Positions 22,770 through 31,914 of a DNA stretch of 46,180 nucleotides are shown here, one piece after another; the stretch's first letter is position 1; every line of letters starts with the position of its first letter. Source of the stretch: Geothermovivens sp964644845 (GTDB taxonomy: Bacteria; Zhuqueibacterota; Zhuqueibacteria; Oleimicrobiales; Geothermoviventaceae); contig CAZXXS010000082.1 of the NCBI GenBank assembly GCA_964644845.1, positions 1-46,180 on the forward strand. The letters are read 5' to 3'. The notes below the pieces were generated by a model. It saw nothing but the letters and a program-made list of their open reading frames with translations, was not told where the DNA came from and made no database searches. The translations under genes and the position numbers were made by a program.

Positions 22770-24476
22770 ATGGACTGGAAGGATGCCAACGTCCTGATTC
22801 TCGGTGGTGCTGGCCTGGTGGGTTCCCAGGTTGCCAGGCAAATTGCGGCGGATCTGAAGCCGCGCATGATCGTCATTGCTGCACTTTACCAGCGGGAGGT
22901 GCGAGAAGTCCTCAAAGAGCTTCGCCGCGAGTTTCCCAACGTGACATTCGATGGTTGTTGGGGAGATGTTTTCGTCCGGAAGGAGTTCAGCACCAAGAGC
23001 CGGCGCGAGATCCTCGAGAGTTTGGAGAACAGCAAGAAACTTTTCCAAGATGTTTTCGGCGACAAAGACAGAGCGTACAAGGACTCTACCCTGGTCGACA
23101 TCATTTTGCGCTACCGGCCGGACATCATCGTGGATTCCATCAACACGGCCACGGCCATCAGTTACCAGGACGTTTACACCAGCTCAATTGAAGTGGACAA
23201 CATTCTGTCTCAAATGGCCTTGCCGCCGGAGAAGAGCAAAGAAGCGCGTGCTTTGGGCAAAGTGAGCGTCAAGAAATTGGAGCTTCTGCTCGTGAGCCAA
23301 TCCATTCCGCAGTTGATTCGCCACGTGCAACTTCTGTGGGAGGCCATGGTTGAGGCGGGAGTTCGTCTCTACCTCAAGATTGGGACCACTGGTACGGGCG
23401 GGATGGGGCTCAACATTCCGTACACGCACAGCGAAGACAAACCCAGTGCAAAGCTGATGACGAAAACGGCCGTGGCCTTTGCGCACACAGGCCTGATGTT
23501 CCTGATGGCCCGTACGCCTGGCGGCCCCATTGTGAAGGAAGTCAAACCGGGGGCCATGATTGGCTACCGACGTGTGGACTTTCGCACCGTGCGGCGACAG
23601 GGCAAACCCGTGTACATCTACAAAAGCCGTGTCGAGCCGCTTGGCGAGCAGCTCGACCTTTCTTTTCAACCTGACTACGAGGTGAAGGGCGAATTGATGG
23701 CTGCCGGTGTGGACACGGGCGAAAACGGGTTTTTCACACTCGGCGAATTCGAGGCCATCACGGCTCTGTACCAGATGGAGTTCGTGACTCCCGAGGAGAT
23801 TGCCGAGAACGTGGTTCACGAGATTCAAGGGCGCAACACAGGCAAAGACGTCATCGCTGCCGTGGACGGCGCTGTGATGAATCCGAGCTACCGAGCCGGA
23901 ATCTTGCGAGCGCCGGTTCTCGAGGAGCTGAAAGCGCTGGAAAAGAAAACCGGGACCTGGAGTGTCGCCCTTGGGCAACTTGGTCCGCCGGAGTTGAGCA
24001 AACTGCTTTACGAAGCGCACCTTTTGCGTGTCAAGTACAAAACCCTGGAAAACGTGCTTCAGCATTCGGCGGAGGCCTTGTCACGCTCTTTGTTCAACTA
24101 CGTGCAGAGAAACGAAATTCGAGACACAATTACCTCGATTGGTGTGCCAATCCTTACACCGGACGGCAAACGCTTGATTCGCGGACCCAGGATGAACATT
24201 CCGGAATACCGGGGTGAATGGGTGTTGCCCGTAACGCCGGAAGACGTGGACCGCTGGGCGAAGAAAGGTTGGGTCGACCTTCGGCCTGAAAACATGGAAG
24301 TCTGGCGGCAACGCTTTAGTCAGATGTTACGTTCGGCAGCGGGACTGACCACAGAAGGTTCTGCAGCCATCACACGCCGCCAGTACCTCTACGACGACAT
24401 TCGGATTGGGGAAGTGGTGGCGTGGATTTTCAACAACGACCCGGAGATTAAGGGATACCGGATCAAAGCGCTCTAA
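22770..24476 (+). CDS. large NAD(P)-binding Rossmann-fold protein of unknown function
   Basis: 568 residues. The N-terminus is a Rossmann nucleotide-binding motif, VLILGGAGLVGSQVARQI (glycines at 12, 13, 15 and 18), as in short-chain or extended dehydrogenases and epimerases. After it come DSTLVDIILRYRPDIIVDSINTATAISYQDVYTSS-like segments, again epimerase-like, then a long C-terminal region (about 250-568) that I do not recognise. No typical YxxxK catalytic pair is obvious. The ATG at 22770 follows GAGGG; a GTG six bases earlier is too close to it. I recall similar long proteins annotated only as dehydrogenase or epimerase in deep bacterial lineages. The ftcD gene follows 165 bases downstream. 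The function is unknown. Confidence 0.7.
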   Translation: MDWKDANVLILGGAGLVGSQVARQIAADLKPRMIVIAALYQREVREVLKELRREFPNVTFDGCWGDVFVRKEFSTKSRREILESLENSKKLFQDVFGDKDRAYKDSTLVDIILRYRPDIIVDSINTATAISYQDVYTSSIEVDNILSQMALPPEKSKEARALGKVSVKKLELLLVSQSIPQLIRHVQLLWEAMVEAGVRLYLKIGTTGTGGMGLNIPYTHSEDKPSAKLMTKTAVAFAHTGLMFLMARTPGGPIVKEVKPGAMIGYRRVDFRTVRRQGKPVYIYKSRVEPLGEQLDLSFQPDYEVKGELMAAGVDTGENGFFTLGEFEAITALYQMEFVTPEEIAENVVHEIQGRNTGKDVIAAVDGAVMNPSYRAGILRAPVLEELKALEKKTGTWSVALGQLGPPELSKLLYEAHLLRVKYKTLENVLQHSAEALSRSLFNYVQRNEIRDTITSIGVPILTPDGKRLIRGPRMNIPEYRGEWVLPVTPEDVDRWAKKGWVDLRPENMEVWRQRFSQMLRSAAGLTTEGSAAITRRQYLYDDIRIGEVVAWIFNNDPEIKGYRIKAL

Positions 24477-24542
24477 CCGAAATTCTGGAGAATTGACGGT
24501 TCTGGCACGTCCTGAGTGGGGGTAAGGCTACGTGTTTCTGCG

Positions 24543-24564
24543 GTTGATCCTCGACAGGATCAGC
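24543..24564 (+). other. hairpin in the ftcD leader
   Basis: GTTGATCC (24543-24550) pairs with GGATCAGC (24557-24564), including one G-U pair, around a TCGACA loop. It lies 78 bases before the ftcD start. I could not match it to a folate, glycine or other known riboswitch. Confidence 0.35.
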
Positions 24565-24641
24565 ACGGAACGGCTTTGATCTCCGACGGACTTGAGCTTC
24601 GGCTTGGAAATGGGGAAGAGGGACTGAAATCTGGGAGGACC

Positions 24642-26318
24642 ATGGAAAAGATTGTCGAGTGCGTTCCGAATTTCAGCGAAGGTCGAAACAAAGCCGTCAT
24701 CGAGGCAATTGCGGACGAAATCCGCCAGACGGAAGGCGTCATGCTTCTGGACGTGGATCCGGGAGCTGCTACCAACCGAACGGTCGTTACGTTTGTTGGC
24801 GAGCCGGATGCTGTTGTCGAGGCCGCGTTCCGGGCCATCAAGAAAGCCGCCGAACTCATCGACATGCGCAAGCACCAAGGGGAACACCCACGGATCGGGG
24901 CCACTGACGTTTGTCCGTTTGTTCCGGTTTCCGGTGTCACGATGCAAGACTGCGTGGAGTTGGCGCACCGGTTAGGGAAGCGTGTGGGTGAGGAGCTTGG
25001 CATCCCCGTTTACCTCTACGAAGAAGCTGCCACTCGTCCGGAACGGCGCAACCTGGCCGACATTCGCAAAGGTGAGTACGAGGGTCTGCCTGAGAAGCTG
25101 AAAGATCCGAATTGGACACCCGACTACGGTCCGGCGGAATTCAACCCGAAGAGCGGTGCGACGGTGATCGGCGCGCGTGAGTTTTTGATTGCTTACAACG
25201 TGAATCTGAACACACGCGACCGCAAGCTGGCTCAGGAAATTGCACTCAACATCCGCGAGATGGGGCGTGCGAAGCGCGACAAAGACGGGAAAATCATCCG
25301 CGACCAGGCAGGCAACATTGTGCGTGTACCGGGCAAGCTGAAAGCGGTCAAAGCTGTTGGTTGGTACATCGACGAGTACGCCTGCGCGCAGGTCTCGATG
25401 AACTTGGTGAACTGGAAGGTGACGCCGCCGCACGTGGCCTTCGATGAGATCTGCAAGGAAGCGGAGAAGCTTGGGTTGCGTGTCACGGGAAGCGAGCTGG
25501 TTGGATTGATCCCGCTGCAGGCAATGCTGGCTGCCGGACGCTACTTTCTGGAAAAGCAGGGTAAGTCGCCGGGGGTCCCGGAAGCGGAGCTGATTCGCGT
25601 GGCCGTTCAAAGCATGGGAATGAGCGAGTTTGCACCTTTCGACCCGAAGCAAAAAATCATCGAGTACCGGATTCGGGAGCCCCGTGGAGCACTCGCAAAT
25701 TTGCCCTCGGGCGATTTCGCTGACAGCGTCTCGATGGAGAGCCCAACCCCAGGCGGAGGGAGCGTGGCTGCGCTGGCCGGAGCGCTAGGTGCCGCTCTGA
25801 CTGCAATGGTGGCCAACCTAACAGTCGGCAAGAAGGACTACGAGGTCAGCTGGGAGACCATGAAAGAGGTGGCGATTAAGGCCCAGAAAAAGAAGGATGC
25901 GCTTCTTCGCGCGATTGACCGTGACTCCGAGGCGTTTGACAAAGTGATGGCTGCTTTTGGACTTCCGAAACGCACGGACGAGCAGAAAGCGGAGCGGGAA
26001 CGTGCCATCGAAGAAGCGACCAAGGGCGCCGCTTCGGTGCCACTGGAGGTGCTGGAAACAGCGGTTTCTGTGCTGGAATTGACCCGTTCAGTCGCGGAAT
26101 TGGGGAATGCCAACGCTGTGAGCGATGCTGGAACCGCTGCGGCGGTTGCCCTGGCGGCCGCGAAGGGTGCTTACTTGAATGTTCTCGTGAACACGAGAGA
26201 GCTGGAAGACAGGGAATGGGCTGAAGACCACGAACAGGAAGCCGAAAAACTTCTCCAAAAGGCGCAGGGCCTGGCTGAGGAGATTCAAGCCACTGTGCTG
26301 GAGAGGATTTCGTCCTGA
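24642..26318 (+). CDS. ftcD: bifunctional glutamate formiminotransferase / formimino-THF cyclodeaminase
   Basis: 558 residues, the full fusion. The N-terminal formiminotransferase half (about 1-340) begins EKIVECVPNFSEGRNKAVIEAI and carries the HQGEHPRIGATDVCPFVPV segment with the active-site histidine. The C-terminal cyclodeaminase half (about 365-558) contains MESPTPGGGSVAALAGALGAAL and is all-helical. The enzyme transfers the formimino group of N-formiminoglutamate (from histidine breakdown) to tetrahydrofolate and releases ammonia, giving methenyl-THF. The ATG follows GGGAGG, four bases away; a longer frame from 24516 is not needed. No hut genes are near. Confidence 0.95.
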   Translation: MEKIVECVPNFSEGRNKAVIEAIADEIRQTEGVMLLDVDPGAATNRTVVTFVGEPDAVVEAAFRAIKKAAELIDMRKHQGEHPRIGATDVCPFVPVSGVTMQDCVELAHRLGKRVGEELGIPVYLYEEAATRPERRNLADIRKGEYEGLPEKLKDPNWTPDYGPAEFNPKSGATVIGAREFLIAYNVNLNTRDRKLAQEIALNIREMGRAKRDKDGKIIRDQAGNIVRVPGKLKAVKAVGWYIDEYACAQVSMNLVNWKVTPPHVAFDEICKEAEKLGLRVTGSELVGLIPLQAMLAAGRYFLEKQGKSPGVPEAELIRVAVQSMGMSEFAPFDPKQKIIEYRIREPRGALANLPSGDFADSVSMESPTPGGGSVAALAGALGAALTAMVANLTVGKKDYEVSWETMKEVAIKAQKKKDALLRAIDRDSEAFDKVMAAFGLPKRTDEQKAERERAIEEATKGAASVPLEVLETAVSVLELTRSVAELGNANAVSDAGTAAAVALAAAKGAYLNVLVNTRELEDREWAEDHEQEAEKLLQKAQGLAEEIQATVLERISS

Positions 26319-26350
26319 CACGGGTGGGTTTTGATTCTCACCCGGTGTGC
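26319..26350 (+). terminator. hairpin after ftcD, possible terminator
   Basis: ACACGGGTG right after the stop codon pairs with CACCCGGTGT with one bulged base around a GGTTTTGATTCT loop. No T-run follows, so it may be a rho-dependent or stabilising structure. Confidence 0.4.
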
Positions 26351-26492
26351 AGGGTCAGCGGCCGGACAAGCTGGTGATCCCGGGCTGTCTGACCGGATGT
26401 TGAAACAAAGATGGAGTTGGGGAGAATTCACTACGAGGGCGGGGGCTTGCTGACGAATTGGGTTACACACAACGGCGGGTTTTGGGGCCACA

Positions 26493-27998
26493 GTGAACTG
26501 CATCTTTGGGAAAAACACGGATTGGCGAAAGAAGCTACGGTACGTCTCGATTGCGGGACTGCTGGTTGCTGTTTTCCTGCCATTCTTCCTGGGGGCCCAC
26601 CAGGCTGGACAAGAAGAGAAGCACCGGCGTCTGAGCGTGCGCGTGTACCTGAGCAGTCCGGCAGACACGACGGCGCTCCACGAACTGGGACTCAAGCGGT
26701 TTGTGGAGCGTTCGAAGGATTACGTCGACGTCAGCGTGTCCGGAAAGCAGCTTCTGGAACTGCGCCAGCGCGGTTACGAGGTGGCACTGATTGTGGAGGT
26801 GGACACCAGTGGGACGGCCCCAGCGGGGTGGCCCTCGGTCGAGCAAATCGAACAGCGCATTTTCGAGCTTGCGCGTACCCACCCGGAGATCTGTCACGTT
26901 TTCCCGATCGGCAAGAGCGCTTTTCACAGACGGTCAATTTGGGCCTTGAAGATCTCGGACGAACCGGAACAGGAAGAAGACGAGCCCTCTGTTCTTTTTA
27001 CCGGTGGAATGCATGCACGGGAGCCTTTGGGCATCCTGGCCTGTCTGCGCGTGGCTGAGGAACTGGTTAGGGGGTACGGAAGGAAACCCGCTGTCACAGA
27101 GTGGGTCCGAGAAACACAGATCTTCGTTGTGCCGTTGGTGAATCCGGACGGCTACGACTACATTCTCAGCGAACACGTCCGTTTTCCGTGGTGGAGAAAA
27201 AATCTGGAAGACAACGACGGTGACGGTGCATTCGACCCGCGTGTGGACGGCGTGGATTTGAACCGTAACTTTGCCTTCAACTGGTCACTCGGCGGCGACG
27301 GTCGTCCTTCCAGCTGGTTCTACCGGGGACCGCGGCCTTTTTCCGAGCCGGAGACACAGGCCATTCGCGATTTAGCTACACAGGTGCGACCCGTGGCTGG
27401 CATTAGCTTCCACAGCCACGGGGAAGCGGTGCTGTACCCGTGGACGAACTTCTCTCCACCGGTCGATGAAAAGCTGATCCGAAGGATGGCCGCGGAAATG
27501 GCACGGGTCGCTGGGGCGAGCAAAGGGGGGCATTACGAAGTCTACCCCTTGAACGGACGGGTTGGACAGAGCTCCTGCTGGCTTTACGGTGCACTGTCGT
27601 GCCTCGATTTCACTGTCGAAGTTGGTGACCAGTACTTTCCGCAAATTGAGCGGGTCCCACGCCTGGTAGGCGAGGCGGTCAAAACGGCTTTCTACCTCCT
27701 TGACCGTGTCCGTGGTACGGGATTGTCGTTGAAGGTTGTCGACGGTGTCACGCAAAGGCCGCTCGTAGCTACGGTGTGGATCGAAGAGCTCGGTGAGGGA
27801 CCTGGAGCTCGGCGGCACACCGACCCGTTTTTCGGGCGTTACCGTTGCCTCCTGGAGCCCGGAACGTACACTCTACGAATTGAGGCGCCAAGGCACGCAC
27901 TCTGGCGCGACAAAGTGACGGTGGCCCAGGGGAAAAGGCTTGATCTGAACGTTGTGCTGACTCCCGCAGAGGTCACGGCGTCAACCGAGAGGGAATGA
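26493..27998 (+). CDS. exported M14-family zinc carboxypeptidase
   Basis: About 501 residues. A basic N-terminus and hydrophobic segment (RKKLRYVSIAGLLVAVFLPFFLGAHQ) look like a signal peptide. The M14 peptidase domain covers about 115-400: zinc ligands H174 and E177 (GGMHARE) and H307 (FHSHGE), substrate-binding NRN in DLNRNFAFNW, and catalytic E376 (FTVEVGD). A C-terminal beta domain of about 85 residues (SLKVVDGVTQRPLVATVWIE...) is a carboxypeptidase-regulatory-like or transthyretin-like fold. The N-terminal 75 residues after the signal resemble a pro-domain. The GTG start at 26493 is a choice among weak candidates. Probably acts outside the inner membrane in peptide scavenging. The next gene's ATG directly abuts its stop. 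Confidence 0.88.
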   Translation: MNCIFGKNTDWRKKLRYVSIAGLLVAVFLPFFLGAHQAGQEEKHRRLSVRVYLSSPADTTALHELGLKRFVERSKDYVDVSVSGKQLLELRQRGYEVALIVEVDTSGTAPAGWPSVEQIEQRIFELARTHPEICHVFPIGKSAFHRRSIWALKISDEPEQEEDEPSVLFTGGMHAREPLGILACLRVAEELVRGYGRKPAVTEWVRETQIFVVPLVNPDGYDYILSEHVRFPWWRKNLEDNDGDGAFDPRVDGVDLNRNFAFNWSLGGDGRPSSWFYRGPRPFSEPETQAIRDLATQVRPVAGISFHSHGEAVLYPWTNFSPPVDEKLIRRMAAEMARVAGASKGGHYEVYPLNGRVGQSSCWLYGALSCLDFTVEVGDQYFPQIERVPRLVGEAVKTAFYLLDRVRGTGLSLKVVDGVTQRPLVATVWIEELGEGPGARRHTDPFFGRYRCLLEPGTYTLRIEAPRHALWRDKVTVAQGKRLDLNVVLTPAEVTASTERE

Positions 27999-28943
27999 AT
28001 GGAAGAGAACCGGCGAAAGTACTTCGATTGTGTTGGCGTGGGCATTTGCGCTCTGGACCACCTGGCGCTCCTTCCGCACTTTCCGAGTCCAGATGAAAAG
28101 CTGGATTTGCTCGAGTTTTCAGTGCAGGGTGGTGGACCAGTGCCCACGGCGTTGGCCACCATGGCCCGGCTCGGTTCCCGCGTTACCTTCGTTGGAAAGG
28201 TTGGTTCCGACGAATGCGGTCGAACAGTCCTTGGGGAGTTAGAGAGTTTCGGTGTCGACGTGTCCGGCGCAGTGATCGATCCACATTCGCGGACTGCCAG
28301 GGCCTACATCTGGATCGATCGCTCCACAGCCAAACGGACTGTGGCACTGGACCGTACAAACACAGCAAATCTGCGTCCCAAGGAAGTACGGCAGGATTTG
28401 ATCTCGGAAGGAACCTACTTGCTGACCGACGCTCGGGAGACGGAGGTGGCCCTGGAGGTCGTGCGCAAAGCCAAGAGCTCGGGTTCGCAAATTGTGCTTG
28501 ATCTTGGCAACACGCGCGAGCAAACGGAGGCCTTCCTGGAACTGGCCGATTTCCCCGTCGTTTCTCAGACCTTTGTGGACGCCTTTTGGCCGGGCACGGA
28601 CCCCGCTGGTGGGGTGCGGAAGCTTCTCGATTGGGGAGCGAAAGCTGCGGTTGTGACGTGTGGTCCGGAAGGCGCGTTTTTTGGTGAGAACGGCCAGGTC
28701 TGGAAACAGCCGGCATTTTCGGTGAAGGCTGTGGACACAACAGGTGCTGGCGACGTCTTTCACGGGGCATTCGTGTACGGTTTGACAAAGGGTTGGTCGC
28801 TCGCTGAAGTGGTGCGCTTTTCGGCCGCGGCTGCGGCTCTCAAGTGCCGCAAAATCGGGGGTAGGGTTGGTATCCCGAAGCACGACGAAGTGCGCGCTTT
28901 GCTGGAGAAGCAACCCTCAGCACGTGCGGTCAAGGTCGACTGA
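27999..28943 (+). CDS. PfkB-family carbohydrate kinase
   Basis: 314 residues of the ribokinase/PfkB family, which phosphorylates sugars or nucleosides with ATP. The first signature is GGGPVPTALATMARLG, near 45. The second is DTTGAGD at 246-252, with D252 as the catalytic base and the anion hole in GAGD. FVGKVGSDECGRTVLGELESFGVDV is the usual family segment. The substrate (ribose, fructose, adenosine or other) cannot be told. The ATG abuts the stop codon of the carboxypeptidase gene, so the two are probably co-transcribed despite unrelated functions. Confidence 0.92.
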   Translation: MEENRRKYFDCVGVGICALDHLALLPHFPSPDEKLDLLEFSVQGGGPVPTALATMARLGSRVTFVGKVGSDECGRTVLGELESFGVDVSGAVIDPHSRTARAYIWIDRSTAKRTVALDRTNTANLRPKEVRQDLISEGTYLLTDARETEVALEVVRKAKSSGSQIVLDLGNTREQTEAFLELADFPVVSQTFVDAFWPGTDPAGGVRKLLDWGAKAAVVTCGPEGAFFGENGQVWKQPAFSVKAVDTTGAGDVFHGAFVYGLTKGWSLAEVVRFSAAAAALKCRKIGGRVGIPKHDEVRALLEKQPSARAVKVD

Positions 28944-29261
28944 ACCCACCGGTCATGCCTGCGAATCGGCACTTCCCGCTGGAGCTGGCTCGTCAGCGCG
29001 CTTTGGCCTTCAGCGCGGAGTTTTGCCCGACGGGGCACCGTACTTTGCCTCGGTTCGTGAGACTTGCTCGACGTGTTCGGTGGGATGAAATGTGAGCCTG
29101 GTAGACGCGGGAAATGTTGTGACGAACGGACCGTTCGCGGGCGCTTTAGCGTTGGAGACTTGTGGGGAGGTGGTGGGTTGCGTTGGGGCGTTCCGCTGCT
29201 TGGCTTTGAATGGAATGTGCGTCTCAGTAGTTCGGTTTGATTCGCAAACGGGAGGACTGGA
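28944..29261. other. gene-free stretch before the SH3b-parvulin gene
   Basis: 318 bases. Only a short direct repeat (TCAGCGCG twice near 28994 and 29013) stands out. No promoter of consensus quality. Confidence 0.45.
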
Positions 29262-29807
29262 ATGCTAAAACGGAAGTGGGTTTTTCTTTTCGCACTGGTA
29301 CTGGCCTTGGTAGGCATGAGTTACGCATTGGTAGTGGCCCAGGGGGTGGTTCGGAGGCTGTACGTAGCGGCGGAGAAGGAAAATCTTCGCGACACGCCCC
29401 GCGGCAAAGTGATCGCGAAGCTGAACAAGGGTACGGAACTGGTGGTGCTGGCCGAGACGGACAAATGGGTCAAGGTACAGGTGACGGGTTGGATCTGGAA
29501 GGAATCGACGACGCCGGTGCGCCCGAAAAACTTGGCTGGCGCGATGCGCGCGTACCACATCATGGTGAAAACCCGTCAGCAAGCGGAAGAGATTCTGAAG
29601 CAGCTCAAGGCAGGGGCGGATTTTCAGGAGCTGGCGAGAAAGTACTCAATTGGACCCACAGCTCAGCAGGGGGGCGATTTGGGATACTTCTACCCCGGAG
29701 ATTTTGCACCTGAATTCGACCAGGCCATTCGCAAGTTGAAGCCGGGCGAAATCAGCGGAATCGTGAAGACGGCTGAGGGTTACCACATTTTCAAGCGGGT
29801 GAAGTAG
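29262..29807 (+). CDS. exported SH3b domain - parvulin peptidyl-prolyl isomerase
   Basis: 181 residues. An N-terminal signal peptide or anchor (KRKWVFLFALVLALVGMSYALVVAQ) is followed by a bacterial SH3-like domain (about 32-85: RRLYVAAEKENLRDTPRGKVIAKLNKG...WVKVQVTGWIW) and a parvulin/PpiC domain (about 94-181: YHIMVKTRQQAEEILKQLKAGADFQELARKYS...GGDLGYF...AEGYHIFKRV). Parvulins speed cis-trans isomerisation of prolyl bonds in the periplasm or help outer-membrane protein folding. SH3b domains often bind peptidoglycan or peptides. The ATG follows GGGAGG with good spacing. Fusion of these two domains in so short a protein is uncommon. Confidence 0.9.
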   Translation: MLKRKWVFLFALVLALVGMSYALVVAQGVVRRLYVAAEKENLRDTPRGKVIAKLNKGTELVVLAETDKWVKVQVTGWIWKESTTPVRPKNLAGAMRAYHIMVKTRQQAEEILKQLKAGADFQELARKYSIGPTAQQGGDLGYFYPGDFAPEFDQAIRKLKPGEISGIVKTAEGYHIFKRVK

Positions 29808-30309
29808 CGAAATCTCTCTGTCGTTGTGTGACAACCTACGAGAATCCTGCAGCTGCTTTTGCTTTTTGCTGTTCGGCTTGTCCCGAAGACGTTGAGGAAG
29901 TAGACTCACCGGGACGGTTGCTGGATCTCGAAAATTGTTGGCAGTTTGCAAAGAAGTCAGGTGGCAGTCAGCAGAGTGTGGTCGCTGTCACGGCGACGCG
30001 GACTCGCTCGCGCGGGGAAGGCATCTTGATTTTCCCTGTCTTGGGGGGATGGTTTCAGCGGTCGGATTGGGGCGTACCGGTGAGCGGAAGCGTCGCGTCG
30101 CTGCGGCGCCGATGTAGATGCCGGTGCCGAGTGGTCGTCGGGCGAAAACTATTCCGACCACGCGGGGATTGGCTGTGGAGCGGGCTGTTCGGACCTGTCG
30201 TAGGCTCGTCGTTTTCTTCAATTCCCGGTGTTGAAGGTAACCGCCGCTGAACAAGGGGGAGGCGCCGGTCGCTGGAGGTGATCTGCAAAACAGAAACCGT
30301 GGGGGTGTC
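29808..30309. other. 502-base gene-free stretch before comM
   Basis: No gene that I can support. A hairpin with GGCGCCG (30105-30111) and CGGTGCC (30122-30128), one G-U pair and a 10-base loop, is the only structure I see. Confidence 0.45.
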
Positions 30310-31845
30310 ATGCTTGGGCGAGCGCTAAGCGCTGCAGTGCTGGGAATCGACGCGTACGTGGTACGCGTTGAGGTACACCGCGAAGGGGGATTGCCGCATT
30401 TTTCGGTGGTCGGCCTTCCGGAGGGAGCGGCCAAAGAGTCGAAAGATCGTGTGATGGCCGCGATCAAGAACTCCGGTTACCACGTCTCCGTGACACGTTT
30501 CACAATCAATCTGGCGCCTGCCGACATTCGCAAAGAGGGGAGTGGATTTGACCTTCCCGTAGCGGTTGGTGTGCTTCTCTCTGCGCGCGTGTTCGAGAGC
30601 GACATGCTGAACGACGTTCTCTTGGTGGGTGAACTTTCACTTGACGGGCAAGTGCAGCCCGTACACGGGGTACTACCAATGGCGGTGATGGCCAAGAAAG
30701 AGGGCTTCAGGGCCATGCTGGTTCCACCTGCGAACGTCAAAGAGGCTGCCCTGGCAGCTGGCCCGGCGGTGTACCCAGCTCACAACCTGCGTGAGGTTGT
30801 TGAATTCTTGGCCGGAAGAATCGAGCTGCAGCCTTTTCGACTCGACATGCGGGAGGTGTTTGACCGAAGTCGAGCATACTTGGTGGATTTCACGGACGTG
30901 CGGGGTCAGGAGCACGTGAAGCGAGCTTTGGAAGTGGCGGCCGCCGGTGCACACAACATCATCATGATTGGCCCACCGGGTTCGGGCAAGACCATGCTGG
31001 CCAAACGGTTGCCCACCATCTTACCAGATCTGACGCTTGAGGAGGCACTGGAGACCACGAAGATTCACTCTGTTGCAGGAATACTACCACCCGACACGGC
31101 CCTGGTTGCAACGCGCCCCTTCCGGTCGCCGCACCACACGATCAGCGATGCCGGTCTGATTGGGGGAGGACACATTCCGAAGCCGGGTGAAGTAAGTCTT
31201 GCCCACCACGGCGTACTTTTTCTGGACGAGCTGCCCGAGTTCAAGCGGAACGTGCTGGAAGTACTGCGTCAACCGCTGGAAGACGGGCGCGTGACCATCG
31301 CCCGGGCGGCTGTTTCTGTGACGTACCCCGCCAAATTCATGCTGGCGGCAGCCATGAACCCCTGCCCGTGCGGCTACCTCACAGATCCAAACCACGAATG
31401 TACGTGCTCACTCCCGCAGATCCAGCGTTACCGTTCGCGCATTTCCGGTCCGTTGCTCGATCGGATCGACATTCACGTCGAGGTTCCGGCTGTACCTTAC
31501 GAGGATTTGGCTGGGAAACCAACAGGTGAGCCCTCCGAAGTGATTCGCCAGCGCGTCATTCGAGCTCGGCAGCGGCAACTGCTGCGTTTTCGCGACTACC
31601 CACACATTTTTGCAAACGCCCACATGCAGACAAGAGAAATTCGCAAGTTCTGCAAAGTTGGGCCCGAAAGTCAGGAGCTTTTGCGAATGGCGATCACAAA
31701 GCTTGGTCTCTCGGCCCGGGCTTACGACCGAATTTTGAAGGTGGCGCGGACGATCGCTGATCTCGAAGGGGAAGAGCGGATTTTGCCGCAGCACGTGAGC
31801 GAGGCCATCCAGTACAGAAGCCTGGACCGTGAGGTGATTTTGTGA
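30310..31845 (+). CDS. comM: ComM/YifB Mg-chelatase-like AAA+ ATPase
   Basis: 511 residues, the usual family length. The N-terminal ChlI-like domain (about 1-190, with HFSVVGLPEGAAKESKDRV) precedes the AAA+ module: Walker A GPPGSGKT at 221-228, Walker B VLFLDELPEF at 302-311. A cysteine-rich zinc segment (NPCPCGY...ECTCS) and the C-terminal helical domain follow. ComM is a helicase that promotes branch migration during integration of incoming DNA in natural transformation. No other competence gene is in the window. The ATG is preceded by GGGGGTG. Confidence 0.95.
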   Translation: MLGRALSAAVLGIDAYVVRVEVHREGGLPHFSVVGLPEGAAKESKDRVMAAIKNSGYHVSVTRFTINLAPADIRKEGSGFDLPVAVGVLLSARVFESDMLNDVLLVGELSLDGQVQPVHGVLPMAVMAKKEGFRAMLVPPANVKEAALAAGPAVYPAHNLREVVEFLAGRIELQPFRLDMREVFDRSRAYLVDFTDVRGQEHVKRALEVAAAGAHNIIMIGPPGSGKTMLAKRLPTILPDLTLEEALETTKIHSVAGILPPDTALVATRPFRSPHHTISDAGLIGGGHIPKPGEVSLAHHGVLFLDELPEFKRNVLEVLRQPLEDGRVTIARAAVSVTYPAKFMLAAAMNPCPCGYLTDPNHECTCSLPQIQRYRSRISGPLLDRIDIHVEVPAVPYEDLAGKPTGEPSEVIRQRVIRARQRQLLRFRDYPHIFANAHMQTREIRKFCKVGPESQELLRMAITKLGLSARAYDRILKVARTIADLEGEERILPQHVSEAIQYRSLDREVIL

Positions 31846-31914
31846 CTGTCGGGCGGATTCCTGGGCCGGTTGAGGTCATCCTTGTGACCGGTTTGATCGC
31901 TGGGTTGAGCAGGT

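Noticed and set aside
24477..24641. Folate or glycine riboswitch before ftcD
   Set aside because: Only one 8-pair hairpin is present and none of the conserved core words of those riboswitches can be seen.
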